Assembly (NCBI GenBank): GCA_946410305.1
Contig: CAMJZV010000013.1
Span: 1 to 64,000 of the forward strand
Length of the DNA stretch: 64,000 bases
Reading direction: 5' to 3'
Source of the DNA: an uncultured Prevotellaceae bacterium
GTDB taxonomy: Bacteria; Bacteroidota; Bacteroidia; Bacteroidales; Bacteroidaceae
Each line of letters opens with the position of its first letter. The first letter of the stretch is position 1. Shown piece by piece: positions 1 through 9,479 of the stretch. The position numbers and the translations under genes were made by a program. The notes under the pieces were generated by a model. The model was not told where the DNA came from and ran no database searches. It saw nothing but the letters and a program-made list of their open reading frames with translations.

Positions 1-664
1 TTGCTCCTTGCCCCTTACGAGACTGAGCAAGCAGGGCTTGCGAAAGTTGAGTTAGCTTATCCTGACTCTGTATTAGCATGTCTCATTGTTGTATTATCAG
101 TACTTGTTTCGTGCGACGAATGTCGCAGATATCCTCGATGGCCGTCGCAGGTATTTTTGACGGCCGTCGCACGAAGTGGGAAAGACTGGTATGGGAGGTA
201 GAAGTGGTTGTCATGGAAGAGAGTATAGGTAGACATGTAACTTACATAGTGTCAGAAGGTTACAAGAACAACAAACTTATACACAAGGATAATTCTCTTG
301 CATTTCAGAAGGCTCGAAAGAGCGAAAAACGAGCAAAATTTAACATTCATTTTGATTTGTTGTAAAGAAATCGGAACCACCTGTAAAATAAAAGGTTACG
401 AACGAAGATTAAGACAAAAACCAGAAAAACGCTTTGCGCACAGTTTTGTAAAAAACGCAGATTATTTTCAACGTTAATTACATGTTCATATTTATGTTAT
501 CAACGGTAAAATGGAGGCTTCCTTGATAGTCAGAAACAAGGTTCACACCAAACGTACAGTCATACAGCAACTTAGCCGTGACGGTGACACTTGAATTCAT
601 GCAAAATCTTCTGTAGAAGGTTCAAAATGTATGGTTTTTTCTTGTATATTTCTGCAAAAAAAGA
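1..664. other. Left-edge region without a recognisable gene
   Basis: The open frames here are short and lack any recognisable domain or promoter, so I call no gene. Around 120-175 the sequence GGCCGTCGCA and close variants occur several times, which may be a decayed repeat. The last 100 bases are AT-rich and lead into the promoter at 665. The far left could contain the tail of a gene that begins outside the window, but I see no protein signature for one. Confidence 0.5.
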
Positions 665-672
665 TACCTTTG
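665..672 (+). promoter_or_regulatory. Bacteroidota -7 box (TACCTTTG)
   Basis: TACCTTTG matches the TAnnTTTG consensus and lies 32 bases before the ATG at 705. A poor TTG-containing -33 region lies near 639-644. Confidence 0.7.
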
Positions 673-704
673 CATGTCAAAATCAATAAACACAACTATT
701 CATC

Positions 705-1937
705 ATGAAAAAACAACTGTTGAAGTACGCAACCTTAATTCTTGGGGCTATGCTCCCCACTACACTCTATGCCCAGCTCAATCCGAAACAGGGCTATGTG
801 ATTACCAACCAGAATGACACCATCTATGGCACTATAGACTACTTGTCGGATACGAAATGTGCTAACGAGTGTCGCTTCAAGCCCGATGGAGAGGCGGCAT
901 ATAAGGTGTATAAGCCAGGCGATATCAGTGCATACCGCTTTGCAGACAATGGCGTATTCTACATCACAAAGACGTTCGCTGTGGAAGGTCAGGAGAAGAC
1001 ATTCTTTGCTGAATACCTGTTGCAAGGTGGTGTAAGTCTGTTCCAGCACAGAGAGGGAGGCTGCGTTTACTACTTCTTTATCGACGAGAATGGCAAGGTG
1101 GCTACTGCAAAGAATGATGGAAGTGACCAGAAAGTTGCTTTCGAGAAAGAGAATGACAGAGTAAGGGCTAAGAACAAGCGTGAAGCACTGGGCGAAGTGA
1201 CTCAGATATTTTCTAAGAGCGACAAGGCGTTGCACGACTTGTGGGTAAGGGAGATTAATGCGAAGAACCTGACGCAGATAACTCACGACTATGATATGGA
1301 ATACTGTACGTCGTCAGGCGACTGTGTTGTGTTCCGTCGTAATGAGAAAGCATCGCGTGGTGTCGAGGTAAGGGCTCGCTTCCAGTTTGGCATCGGACAG
1401 GGCACTAATGCGCTGTCAGGACAGCCGTTAGAATCTCCCATCACATGCAACGATCATACCATGAAGACTACTGTTGCACAGCTGGGCATCGGTGCCGACT
1501 TTTTGTTCCCCCGTTCTAACAAGCACTGGTCTGTAGAGGTGATGGCCCTGATCAGCAAATGGAGCATGTCTGACGAGTATGTAGCAATAGACTATTATAA
1601 TATCAGAAGAGATATCAGTCTGAAGTACTGGAACTTAGGTTTCCAGGCCGGTCCTGCCTATAGTTTCAAGCCCCAATCAAAGATTTCTCCTGTGGTGCGT
1701 GCCGGTTTGGCAGCAGACATCCCCTTGTCTATCGAGAAGTCAAACTTTGACTATCTGATGTTTGACAACGAGCTTAACCCTGCCATTCAGTGCTATGGAT
1801 TCTATGTCGGAGCAGGTGTTGACATTGCCATCAAGAAGCATGCGCTCCGCCTGATGGCTGAATATCAGTGGACACATTCGCCCAACAAGGAGGTAGACAT
1901 CACTTATCTTGCCATCAAGGCTGGTATCAGATTGTAA
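705..1937 (+). CDS. Outer-membrane beta-barrel family protein
   Basis: 410 residues with a clear signal peptide (residues 1-24, ending LYAQ), so it is exported. The first half has short beta-rich segments starting with GYVITNQNDTIYGTIDY, a pattern found in many uncharacterised Bacteroidota envelope proteins. Roughly residues 215-410 alternate polar and aromatic residues in strand-length blocks and end in the basic, hydrophobic tail IKAGIRL, as expected for a small outer-membrane barrel. It has its own promoter at 665 and is followed by a large hairpin. It lies just upstream of the pectin locus on the same strand, but I see no evidence for a role in pectin use. Barrel assignment is by pattern; the function is unknown. 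Confidence 0.75.
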   Translation: MKKQLLKYATLILGAMLPTTLYAQLNPKQGYVITNQNDTIYGTIDYLSDTKCANECRFKPDGEAAYKVYKPGDISAYRFADNGVFYITKTFAVEGQEKTFFAEYLLQGGVSLFQHREGGCVYYFFIDENGKVATAKNDGSDQKVAFEKENDRVRAKNKREALGEVTQIFSKSDKALHDLWVREINAKNLTQITHDYDMEYCTSSGDCVVFRRNEKASRGVEVRARFQFGIGQGTNALSGQPLESPITCNDHTMKTTVAQLGIGADFLFPRSNKHWSVEVMALISKWSMSDEYVAIDYYNIRRDISLKYWNLGFQAGPAYSFKPQSKISPVVRAGLAADIPLSIEKSNFDYLMFDNELNPAIQCYGFYVGAGVDIAIKKHALRLMAEYQWTHSPNKEVDITYLAIKAGIRL

Positions 1938-1960
1938 CTTGACTCCGTCGAGATTTCTTT

Positions 1961-2000
1961 GACCTGAAGGTGCAAAGTGTGGCTTCGCAGTGGCTGCACC
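1961..2000 (+). repeat. REP-like hairpin with TGTGGC box, degenerate copy A
   Basis: ACCT-ga-AGGT is followed by TGTGGCTTCGCAGTGG, resembling the copies near 24354, 42571 and 63587. The stem is degenerate here, so this is the weakest member of the family. Confidence 0.45.
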
Positions 2001-2002
2001 TC

Positions 2003-2044
2003 GGAAATACAAAACAAAAACTTTGTGTTTTGTTTTGTATTTCC
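2003..2044 (+). terminator. Long AT-rich hairpin after the barrel gene
   Basis: GGAAATACAAAACA at the left pairs perfectly with TGTTTTGTATTTCC at the right across a 14-base centre. It probably ends the 705-1937 transcript, although the U tract is poor. Confidence 0.5.
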
Positions 2045-2159
2045 TATTTATTCACTCTATTCTAACAAAAAATGCATCATACCATGCATTTTACGATTTT
2101 ATTTTCTGACAAGACAGGTCAAGCACAGTGAAGCAGGCGGTTATCAGCAACAACGTGAT

Positions 2160-2175
2160 ACGTAATCGTTTACGT
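2160..2175. promoter_or_regulatory. CG-centred palindrome, possible LacI-family operator 1
   Basis: ACGTAATCGTTTACGT is a palindrome centred on CG with one mismatched pair. It is about 54 bases upstream of the -7 box at 2229 and shares CGTTTACG with the palindrome before susC at 6164. LacI-type operators are typically CG-centred with an AAACGTTT-like core. The regulator itself is not in this window. Confidence 0.5.
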
Positions 2176-2228
2176 CGTTTTTCACTTAAAATATATCATA
2201 AAAGGGGGTGCCATAATATAATAATGTG

Positions 2229-2236
2229 TAACTTTG
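2229..2236 (+). promoter_or_regulatory. -7 box (TAACTTTG) of the pectin esterase gene
   Basis: Matches TAnnTTTG and lies 64 bases before the ATG at 2301, leaving an AT-rich leader. Confidence 0.6.
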
Positions 2237-2300
2237 TGGGCTACATTTACTGAAACAAAAATAATTAACAAACAAATTTAGAAACGAAACTAGAACAATT

Positions 2301-5300
2301 ATGAAGTACAGACTTTTACGTTTATCACTTCTCAGCATGCTCGTCATGCTGTGTGGAGGATTTGTCCACGCCACAGACCCAGTGACAGCAAAGTGGGATT
2401 TCCAAAATGGAGTTCCAACCTCAATTACAGAAACTAATATTCAGGGTACAGATGCAACTGGCACTGTTGCTTCCAATGTTGAAGGTATTGACTTAAACGT
2501 CCTTGCCGCTGTTGCAGGAACCAATATTAAGTTACAATACAATTCTCAAGGCTACGCTCAATTCAATCAGAACACATGTATACAGGTTCCTGTGAAGAGT
2601 AATAAGGATATTGTAACCGTGGTTAGCTATCCTGGTCAGTCGAAATATACTGTTGGAGGCGAAAATGCTACCGGACAGAATACATTTAACCATACTGCTA
2701 CTGAAGCAGAAGTTCAGCAAGGGTATATAGAGATAATTGCGACAGAAACAGCGTATCTCTATTCCATTCAGGTTGTTCAGAATGAACCTAAAGAAGAGCC
2801 AGAAGGTCCAGTCTCAGGCACCATCTTCTCTGCCACCGTTATAGCAACAGAAAAGCAATCACTTGCCGCTGGTACAACAGAAATATCCAGTGTAATTGCT
2901 ACAATTGAGGGAGGTAAGGTATATGCCATCAATGAACAAAGTGAAGCAAAGGACTTGATTAACAAACAAGGTAGTGTATACTACTTTAGCATGACCAACA
3001 ACAACACCTACTTCAAGATTGAGCTCGACAATGCCATCGCCGTAGATGACGTAATTACTGCAGATGCTAATGGTGGCGTTAAGAACGACGCTTCAAAGGG
3101 TATTTGGGTATCAACAAATAGCGCTCGGCCATCAGCTGCGCCCGACTGTGCGGGTGTTAGCACTACCGATGGAATCATCACCAACATATTGAACTACGCG
3201 GTTACTGATGGTAGCGAATATGTGGGAGCAAAGACCCTCTATGTCTATCGCGCAGCAGGCGCTACCGAATACTTCAACAATTTCAAAATCACACGTAGTA
3301 GCGGCCAGCAAGAAGAGCCTGGTGACGACCCCGTTGACCCAGAGCCACATGACCCCGTTGTGTTGACTTGGGACTACACGAATAAGGACATTCCAACTGT
3401 AAGTCCAGACAATGGTCTGTACTATGCAGCTTACGTCAACGACGCTGCTGGTACAAATAACGGCATGCATGGTGTTAAGTTAAATAGTTCTGGCTATGCT
3501 TACTTCGCAGTGAAGCCTGCAGTTGCTGGTACGCTGACACTAACCTTCGGAAACCGTAAGACCACCGAGGCATATGCCGTCAATGTTTATGCATGCACTA
3601 TAGCAGATGGTGTAGCGACCAAGGGCAATCTCATTGGCGAGGTCGCTGTTGCAGAGAGCCCAGGTACTAATAGCATTGACATTCCTGCAAACATAACTGG
3701 TATCTATATTGAACGTAAGGGCACATCAGAGGGTGTTCTTTCGAAAATTGTCTTCAAAGAGACCATTGTCCGCAGTTTCGTTGACTTCGAGATGAATCTT
3801 GTTGAACTAGCTACAGAATTTGACACATCAACTCTACCTGACGGTGTTACATTTACTGGTACTTACAAGAAAGACTCACACGGATATCAAGGAGTCACCA
3901 TCACTGTTCCTGTTGATGGTACAGTAAAGTTTACTATTGGTGGTTGTCAGTATGCTAATCCTGCGAACTGTAAGGTTAAAAACGCAGAGGGAGAGGTTTT
4001 AGCTACTCCAAACCTAAGGACTGCTACCTGCTACCATCAGGATGGAGCTGCTGCTACCTATATCTATGTTGGCGAGCCCACTACACTGACCTTCAGCGAC
4101 ATTGCCTACCTCCCATACTTCAAGGCAGAGGCTACTGATGTTAAGGAAGTAACCGTTACCTATAAGGACCAGAACGGCAACAAGTTGGGTGAGAAGAAGG
4201 TATTCGAGGGTGATCCCATAGGCGAGATTCCTTACACTGAGGCTGACCTGACCATCCCTGAGGGTGAAAAGTTCCGCGGATGGATTTACAATAGTAAGAT
4301 AAAAGTCAAGACTACTGATATTGTCAACGGCGACATTACTGTCAAGGCCAGCGTAACACCTATCGAAGAAGCTCCAAGCGTAGGTAGCATTCAGATTTAC
4401 GACCTAACACAGGCAACTTTCTATCCTGAAGACCACGAGAACTTCAGTGTAGAAGGTGGACAGTACTACAACAACCATGGTTTTGACTTCGCTGCTGGTG
4501 GCAGTTTCACCGTTGCAGTTACCAGCAAGGCTCAGATTGTACTCAATCTCTGCGAATACGGTAGCGGCACAACTATTAAGGTTACTGACTCACAGGAACA
4601 AGTAGTCCGTGACGATGTTCCTGCCAAGGCTGTTTCTGACGGTGGCACCACTGTTATCAATTACGAGGGCCCTGCCAGTCTACTAAAGTTCGAGTTTGCA
4701 ACCCAGGCTTATCTGCACAAGGTTACTGTCTACAATGTCAGCGATTTCCTGACAAAGGATAAGTCTGGCTACTACATTGTTCCTGCAAACGATGGTGCTG
4801 GTCTAGTATTTGCATTGAACGCTGCTGCAGCAGAGCCAGACAGCAAGATTTTCCTGCCCAACGGCACCTATGACTTCGGTGAGGCTACCTTGACAGGTAT
4901 AAACGGCGAAAACGTATCTATCATTGGACAGTCGATGGAGAACGTTATCATCAAAAATGCCCCTGCTATTGAGAAGGAGGGACTTGGAAGTGCCGACCTC
5001 TTCCTCAACACGTCAACAGGTCTATATCTACAAGACCTAACGTTGCAGAACGCACTCGACTATTACAATGCGGGGGCTGCCGGACGCGCTGCTGTATTGG
5101 AAGATAAGGGCGACAAGACCATCGGTAAGAACGTAACCATGCTGTCATATCAGGATACCTACTACAGCAACAACAACAGCATGAAGGCTTACTGGGAGAC
5201 TTGCGATATCCATGGTACGATAGACTTCATCTGTGGCGGTGGTGATGTACGTTTCCAGAACACAATCATCTCGCTGGAGAAGCGTCAGGTATCAGCAGAT

Positions 5301-6077
5301 CCGGAAAAAGACGGCAAGGGTGGACGTACCATCACGGCTCCTACCAGCACGACGAACTTCGGTTACGTCTTCGATGGCTGTACAATTGTTGACCTCGCCG
5401 AAGGCAAGGGTGATTGGAACTTCGGACGTACATGGAAGAACGACCCAGTCTGTATGTATATGAATACCACACTGGATGACAATGCCAAGAATACCATTAT
5501 CGCCAAGCGCTGGACTGAGAAGGGTATGAACAATACCAACCCGAAGGTTTTCGGTGAGTTCGGTACTAAGGACGCCACAGGCACGGACATCACTCCAGCC
5601 AGCAACGAGATCACCTCTTACGACGGTGTTCACGAGACCATACTGACTGCCGAGCAGGCTGCTGCCTACAGCTACGACAAGATGTTCTCAGGCGATTGGA
5701 AACCTGCTCAGCTGGCTGCCCAGTTGGAGGCTCCCAACGCAGAATATGCTGACGGTACTGTAACATGGACCCCAGTCGACAATGGTGCTATTGCTTACAT
5801 GATCGAGAAGAACGGTGAGTTCGTGGCAATTACCACAGACATTACCTATGCTATCGACATCAATGCTGACACCGACAAGCTGACCATCCGTGCTGCTAAC
5901 GGTCGCGGTGGATTCGGAGAGGCTAAGCAGATAGCTTACACTGCTACTAGCATCCAGGCCATCAACGCCGCTATCGAGCGTGGTGAGCAGGTAATCTACA
6001 ACCTTGCAGGCCAGCGCGTGAACAAGGCCACGAAGGGCATGTATATCATCAATGGCCAAAAGATTGTCGTAAAGTAA
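2301..6077 (+). CDS. Secreted multidomain pectin methylesterase (CE8)
   Basis: Predicted to remove methyl esters from homogalacturonan, exposing it to pectate lyase. 1258 residues, far longer than a bare CE8 enzyme (about 300). A signal peptide (to about residue 25) is followed by several beta-sandwich-like modules to about residue 810, with an acidic Pro-rich linker near 335-350 and an InlB/MucBP-like segment near 615-690. The CE8 beta-helix spans about 815-1140. Visible motifs are YQDT (Q951, D952), TIDFICGG (D975, expected nucleophile) and NFGRTW (R1043). The usual first Gln motif (GxxxQAVAL) reads GRAAVLED here, so that oxyanion Gln seems replaced. An FN3-like stretch and a tail ending YIINGQKIVVK follow; similar tails occur on other secreted Prevotella proteins. 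First enzyme of the pectin locus; a terminator separates it from susC. Confidence 0.9.
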   Translation: MKYRLLRLSLLSMLVMLCGGFVHATDPVTAKWDFQNGVPTSITETNIQGTDATGTVASNVEGIDLNVLAAVAGTNIKLQYNSQGYAQFNQNTCIQVPVKSNKDIVTVVSYPGQSKYTVGGENATGQNTFNHTATEAEVQQGYIEIIATETAYLYSIQVVQNEPKEEPEGPVSGTIFSATVIATEKQSLAAGTTEISSVIATIEGGKVYAINEQSEAKDLINKQGSVYYFSMTNNNTYFKIELDNAIAVDDVITADANGGVKNDASKGIWVSTNSARPSAAPDCAGVSTTDGIITNILNYAVTDGSEYVGAKTLYVYRAAGATEYFNNFKITRSSGQQEEPGDDPVDPEPHDPVVLTWDYTNKDIPTVSPDNGLYYAAYVNDAAGTNNGMHGVKLNSSGYAYFAVKPAVAGTLTLTFGNRKTTEAYAVNVYACTIADGVATKGNLIGEVAVAESPGTNSIDIPANITGIYIERKGTSEGVLSKIVFKETIVRSFVDFEMNLVELATEFDTSTLPDGVTFTGTYKKDSHGYQGVTITVPVDGTVKFTIGGCQYANPANCKVKNAEGEVLATPNLRTATCYHQDGAAATYIYVGEPTTLTFSDIAYLPYFKAEATDVKEVTVTYKDQNGNKLGEKKVFEGDPIGEIPYTEADLTIPEGEKFRGWIYNSKIKVKTTDIVNGDITVKASVTPIEEAPSVGSIQIYDLTQATFYPEDHENFSVEGGQYYNNHGFDFAAGGSFTVAVTSKAQIVLNLCEYGSGTTIKVTDSQEQVVRDDVPAKAVSDGGTTVINYEGPASLLKFEFATQAYLHKVTVYNVSDFLTKDKSGYYIVPANDGAGLVFALNAAAAEPDSKIFLPNGTYDFGEATLTGINGENVSIIGQSMENVIIKNAPAIEKEGLGSADLFLNTSTGLYLQDLTLQNALDYYNAGAAGRAAVLEDKGDKTIGKNVTMLSYQDTYYSNNNSMKAYWETCDIHGTIDFICGGGDVRFQNTIISLEKRQVSADPEKDGKGGRTITAPTSTTNFGYVFDGCTIVDLAEGKGDWNFGRTWKNDPVCMYMNTTLDDNAKNTIIAKRWTEKGMNNTNPKVFGEFGTKDATGTDITPASNEITSYDGVHETILTAEQAAAYSYDKMFSGDWKPAQLAAQLEAPNAEYADGTVTWTPVDNGAIAYMIEKNGEFVAITTDITYAIDINADTDKLTIRAANGRGGFGEAKQIAYTATSIQAINAAIERGEQVIYNLAGQRVNKATKGMYIINGQKIVVK

Positions 6078-6091
6078 CCACTACTTATTAA

Positions 6092-6133
6092 TAATAGGGG
6101 GCGGAACAAACAGTTTCCGCCCTCTATTTTTTC
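6092..6133 (+). terminator. Intrinsic terminator after pectin esterase
   Basis: A G/C-rich stem (GGGCGGAA / TTCCGCCC, flanked by AATAG / CTATT) is followed by a run of T. Confidence 0.8.
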
Positions 6134-6163
6134 TCCTTTTACCCTCTTTATCTCCCTCAAAAA

Positions 6164-6181
6164 TTCGCAAACGTTTACGAA
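6164..6181. promoter_or_regulatory. CG-centred palindrome, possible LacI-family operator 2
   Basis: TTCGCAAACGTTTACGAA is an 18-bp palindrome with a single mismatched pair. It lies just upstream of the susC promoter and resembles the site at 2160. Confidence 0.55.
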
Positions 6182-6198
6182 ATAATTAACTTTGAATA

Positions 6199-6230
6199 TT
6201 TGCACATGTTAAGTATTCTTAGTACATTTG
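6199..6230 (+). promoter_or_regulatory. Promoter of the susC-susD operon
   Basis: TTTG (6199-6202), a 20-base spacer, then TACATTTG (6223-6230): a full Bacteroidota promoter. The start codon is 42 bases further on. Confidence 0.8.
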
Positions 6231-6271
6231 CACACAAAATATTTACTATTATTAATTTAAACTACTAATTT

Positions 6272-9200
6272 ATGACTATTAAAGTTAAGAGCATGCGTGG
6301 TGCACTCTTGCTGGCATTCCTACTTTTTGTGGGCAGCATTAGTGCGCAAACCGTCAAGGTCAACGTGAAAGACTCTCAGGGCGAAGCAGTCATTGGCGCC
6401 AGCGTTTTGGAACAAGGAACGCGTAATGGCGGTGTGACCGACTTCGACGGAAATTTCACCATCAATCTATCGGCAGGCAAGCCTATCGTCATCAGCTACA
6501 TTGGTATGAAGACGAAGACTGTCAATGCCAAGGGTAAGTCTGAAATTGCTGTGGTACTGGAAGACGACGCCACCACACTGCAAGAGGTTGTGGCCATCGG
6601 TTACGGTTCTGTCCGCAAGAAGGACCTGACCGGTTCTGTAGCCACCGTCAGCAGCGAAGCACTGCAGGCAGTGCCCGTTGCCAACGCTTCTGAGGCCCTG
6701 ACAGGTAAGATGGCCGGTGTGAACATTACTACTACTGAAGGCTCACCTGACGCAGAAGTAAAGATTCGCGTTCGTGGCGGTGGTTCTATCACTGGTGACA
6801 ACACTCCACTGTTCATCGTTGATGGTTTCCCCGTAGAGTCCATCTCTGATATTCCTGCCTCTGACATCGAGGACATCACCGTGCTGAAGGATGCCTCTTC
6901 TACCGCTATCTACGGTAGCCGTGGTGCTAATGGTGTAATCCTGGTAACCACCAAGAGCGGTAAAGAAGGTAAGGTAAACGTTGCCTATAACGTCTTCTAC
7001 AGCTGGAAGAAGATGGCCAAGAAGCTGAACACATTAAGTGCTTCTGACTACGTCAACTACCAGTGGGAATACGCTCAGTTGCGCGACAACGAGGAAAAAT
7101 TCACCAACCTGTTTGGTAACTACCAGGACGCTGACCTCTATGCCAACGCTCCCACTAACGACTGGCAGGATCAGGTGTTTGGACGCACTGGTCACACCTT
7201 CAACCACAACCTCACTATCAGTGGTGGTAGCGACAAGACTCAGTTCAACTTTGGCTATGCACATATCTATGACAAGGCCATCATGATAGGCTCTGGTTTC
7301 AGCCGCGACAACCTCTCTTTGAAGTTAAAGCACAAGGCCAGCAAGAGCATCTCTGTGGACTTTAACGTTCGCTACGCCAATAGCACAGTATATGGTGCTG
7401 GTGCCAACGAGTCGAAAAATGAAGTATCTTCTGCAGACTCTCGTCTGAAGAACGTGATGATTTACCCCATGTTCAACTTCACTGATCTGAGTGACGGTTA
7501 CGACCCCGACCTGCAGCTGACCAATCCTATCACCTCAGTATATGATACCGACCGCAAGCAGAACCGTCAGACATTCAACATGAACGGATCAGTAACATGG
7601 GAGATTATCAAGGATTTGAAGCTGAAAGTAGAACTGGGTCTAGACTGGTACTATAACACCGACCAGAAATACTATGGTAACTCTACCTATAATGCACGAA
7701 CCAACAGTGTTGACGCTGACGGCACACACCCCATGGCCTACTTCATTGATTCAAAGCGCCAGACCTATCGCAACACCAACACGCTGAGCTATGACTTCAA
7801 GAAGCTGCTGGGCAAGAACAGTCTGCACAAGCTGAATGTATTGTTAGGTGAGGAGACCATTAACAAGCGTAGTTCTGTGAACGAGGACCGCTTGAGCCAC
7901 TACCCGACATCATTCACTGCCGAGCAGACATGGTCACTGTCTACCCAAGGCACTCCATACCTTGTCAACAAATACATCAATGCTGACGACAATCTGCTCT
8001 CATTCTTTACCCGTGCAAACTACAACTACGATGACAAGTACCTGATCAGCGCTACGTTCCGTGCCGATGGTTCTTCTAAGTTTGCCAAAGACAACCGTTG
8101 GGGCTACTTCCCCTCTGCAGCCATTGCATGGCGTATCTCTTCTGAGCCTTTCATGAAGAGCACTGAGAAGTGGCTCGACGACTTGAAGCTACGCTTAAGC
8201 TATGGTACTGCCGGTAACAACAACATCCCAAGCGACCAGATGGCTCCCGTATGGTCATCAAGTTCTTCGGTATGGTTTAACAACTTCTCTTCTTATTGGA
8301 CCACTGGCGAACAGGCTTCTAACCCCGACTTGAAGTGGGAGACTACGATTACACGTAACATCGGTTTGGACTTTACCCTGTTCAGAGGAGCCATCAATGG
8401 TAGCGTTGAATACTACTACAATACTACGAAAGACCTGCTGATTAACTTCCCCGTTTCAGGTTCTGGCTATAAGTACCAGTATCGTAACCTCGGTGAGACA
8501 CAGAACAAGGGTGTCGAGGTTTCACTGACTTGGAATGCCATCAACAAGAAGAACTACGGCTTGACCATTTCCGGTAATATCGGATTCAACAAGAATGAGG
8601 TTGTTGACCTCGGTTCTCTGACGGAGTACTCTGCTTCTTCCGGTTGGGCAAGCACCACTATCCAGGGGGACTATGTTGTTAAGCCAGGCCGTCCTGTCGG
8701 TGAAATCTATGGTTACAAAGTTGCCGGACGCTATGAAGTCAGCGACTTTGAGGACTATACAGCATCAGGCGACAAGTGGGTTCTGAAGAGCGGTGTAGCA
8801 TCAGATGCCTCAGTAATCGGTTCCAGCTATCTGCGCCCAGGTGCCCTGAAGTTGGAAGACACCAATAGCGACGGTGTTGTAAACTCTAACGATATTGATG
8901 TGATTGGCGATACCAATCCTAAGGCTACTGGTGGTTTTGCCATCAATGCAAGAGCATATGGCTTTGACTTGTCTGCTAACTTCACCTATAGTATTGGCAA
9001 CAAGGTATACAACGCAAACAAGATTGAGTACACCACCTCTTACCAGTACTATTTCCGCAACATGCTGGATATCATGGAAGCTGGTGAGCGATGGACCAAC
9101 CTGGATCCTGCAACAGGACTCATCACCAACGATGCCGCCAGACTGGAAGAGCTGAATGCCAACACCACCATGTGGAGCCCCTACACGGGTAATGTTCTCA

Positions 9201-9466
9201 CTGACTGGGCTATTGAGGATGGTTCATTCCTCCGTCTTTCTACCCTGACGCTGGGATACACACTGCCTAAGGATCTGCTTAAGCGCATCGGTATTAGCAA
9301 CCTGCGTCTATACACCACTTGCTACAACGTATTCTGTCTCACGGGTTACTCTGGCTTCGACCCAGAAGTTTCTACCCGAAACAAGACTGCTCTGACTCCC
9401 GGTGTTGACTACTCTGCCTATCCCAAGAGCCGTCAATTCGTCATTGGTTTGAACTTGAATTTCTAA
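6272..9466 (+). CDS. SusC-like TonB-dependent outer-membrane transporter
   Basis: Predicted to import pectin-derived oligosaccharides across the outer membrane with its SusD partner. 1064 residues, the usual SusC size. Signal peptide to about residue 25 (SISAQ). A carboxypeptidase-regulatory-like domain (about 27-105, with GVTDFDGNFTI) precedes the plug (about 115-230: VAIGYGSVRKKDLTGS, then LFIVDGFPV and AIYGSRGANGVILVTTKSG). The remainder is the 22-strand barrel, ending in aromatic FVIGLNLNF. The ATG follows a clear promoter by 42 bases, and susD begins 13 bases downstream, so the two are co-transcribed. Substrate is inferred from the flanking pectin esterase and lyase. Confidence 0.95.
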   Translation: MTIKVKSMRGALLLAFLLFVGSISAQTVKVNVKDSQGEAVIGASVLEQGTRNGGVTDFDGNFTINLSAGKPIVISYIGMKTKTVNAKGKSEIAVVLEDDATTLQEVVAIGYGSVRKKDLTGSVATVSSEALQAVPVANASEALTGKMAGVNITTTEGSPDAEVKIRVRGGGSITGDNTPLFIVDGFPVESISDIPASDIEDITVLKDASSTAIYGSRGANGVILVTTKSGKEGKVNVAYNVFYSWKKMAKKLNTLSASDYVNYQWEYAQLRDNEEKFTNLFGNYQDADLYANAPTNDWQDQVFGRTGHTFNHNLTISGGSDKTQFNFGYAHIYDKAIMIGSGFSRDNLSLKLKHKASKSISVDFNVRYANSTVYGAGANESKNEVSSADSRLKNVMIYPMFNFTDLSDGYDPDLQLTNPITSVYDTDRKQNRQTFNMNGSVTWEIIKDLKLKVELGLDWYYNTDQKYYGNSTYNARTNSVDADGTHPMAYFIDSKRQTYRNTNTLSYDFKKLLGKNSLHKLNVLLGEETINKRSSVNEDRLSHYPTSFTAEQTWSLSTQGTPYLVNKYINADDNLLSFFTRANYNYDDKYLISATFRADGSSKFAKDNRWGYFPSAAIAWRISSEPFMKSTEKWLDDLKLRLSYGTAGNNNIPSDQMAPVWSSSSSVWFNNFSSYWTTGEQASNPDLKWETTITRNIGLDFTLFRGAINGSVEYYYNTTKDLLINFPVSGSGYKYQYRNLGETQNKGVEVSLTWNAINKKNYGLTISGNIGFNKNEVVDLGSLTEYSASSGWASTTIQGDYVVKPGRPVGEIYGYKVAGRYEVSDFEDYTASGDKWVLKSGVASDASVIGSSYLRPGALKLEDTNSDGVVNSNDIDVIGDTNPKATGGFAINARAYGFDLSANFTYSIGNKVYNANKIEYTTSYQYYFRNMLDIMEAGERWTNLDPATGLITNDAARLEELNANTTMWSPYTGNVLTDWAIEDGSFLRLSTLTLGYTLPKDLLKRIGISNLRLYTTCYNVFCLTGYSGFDPEVSTRNKTALTPGVDYSAYPKSRQFVIGLNLNF

Positions 9467-9479
9467 AATTGATAAAGAG

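Noticed and set aside
78..365. 95-codon frame at the left edge
   Set aside because: No promoter, no domain, and low-complexity basic composition.
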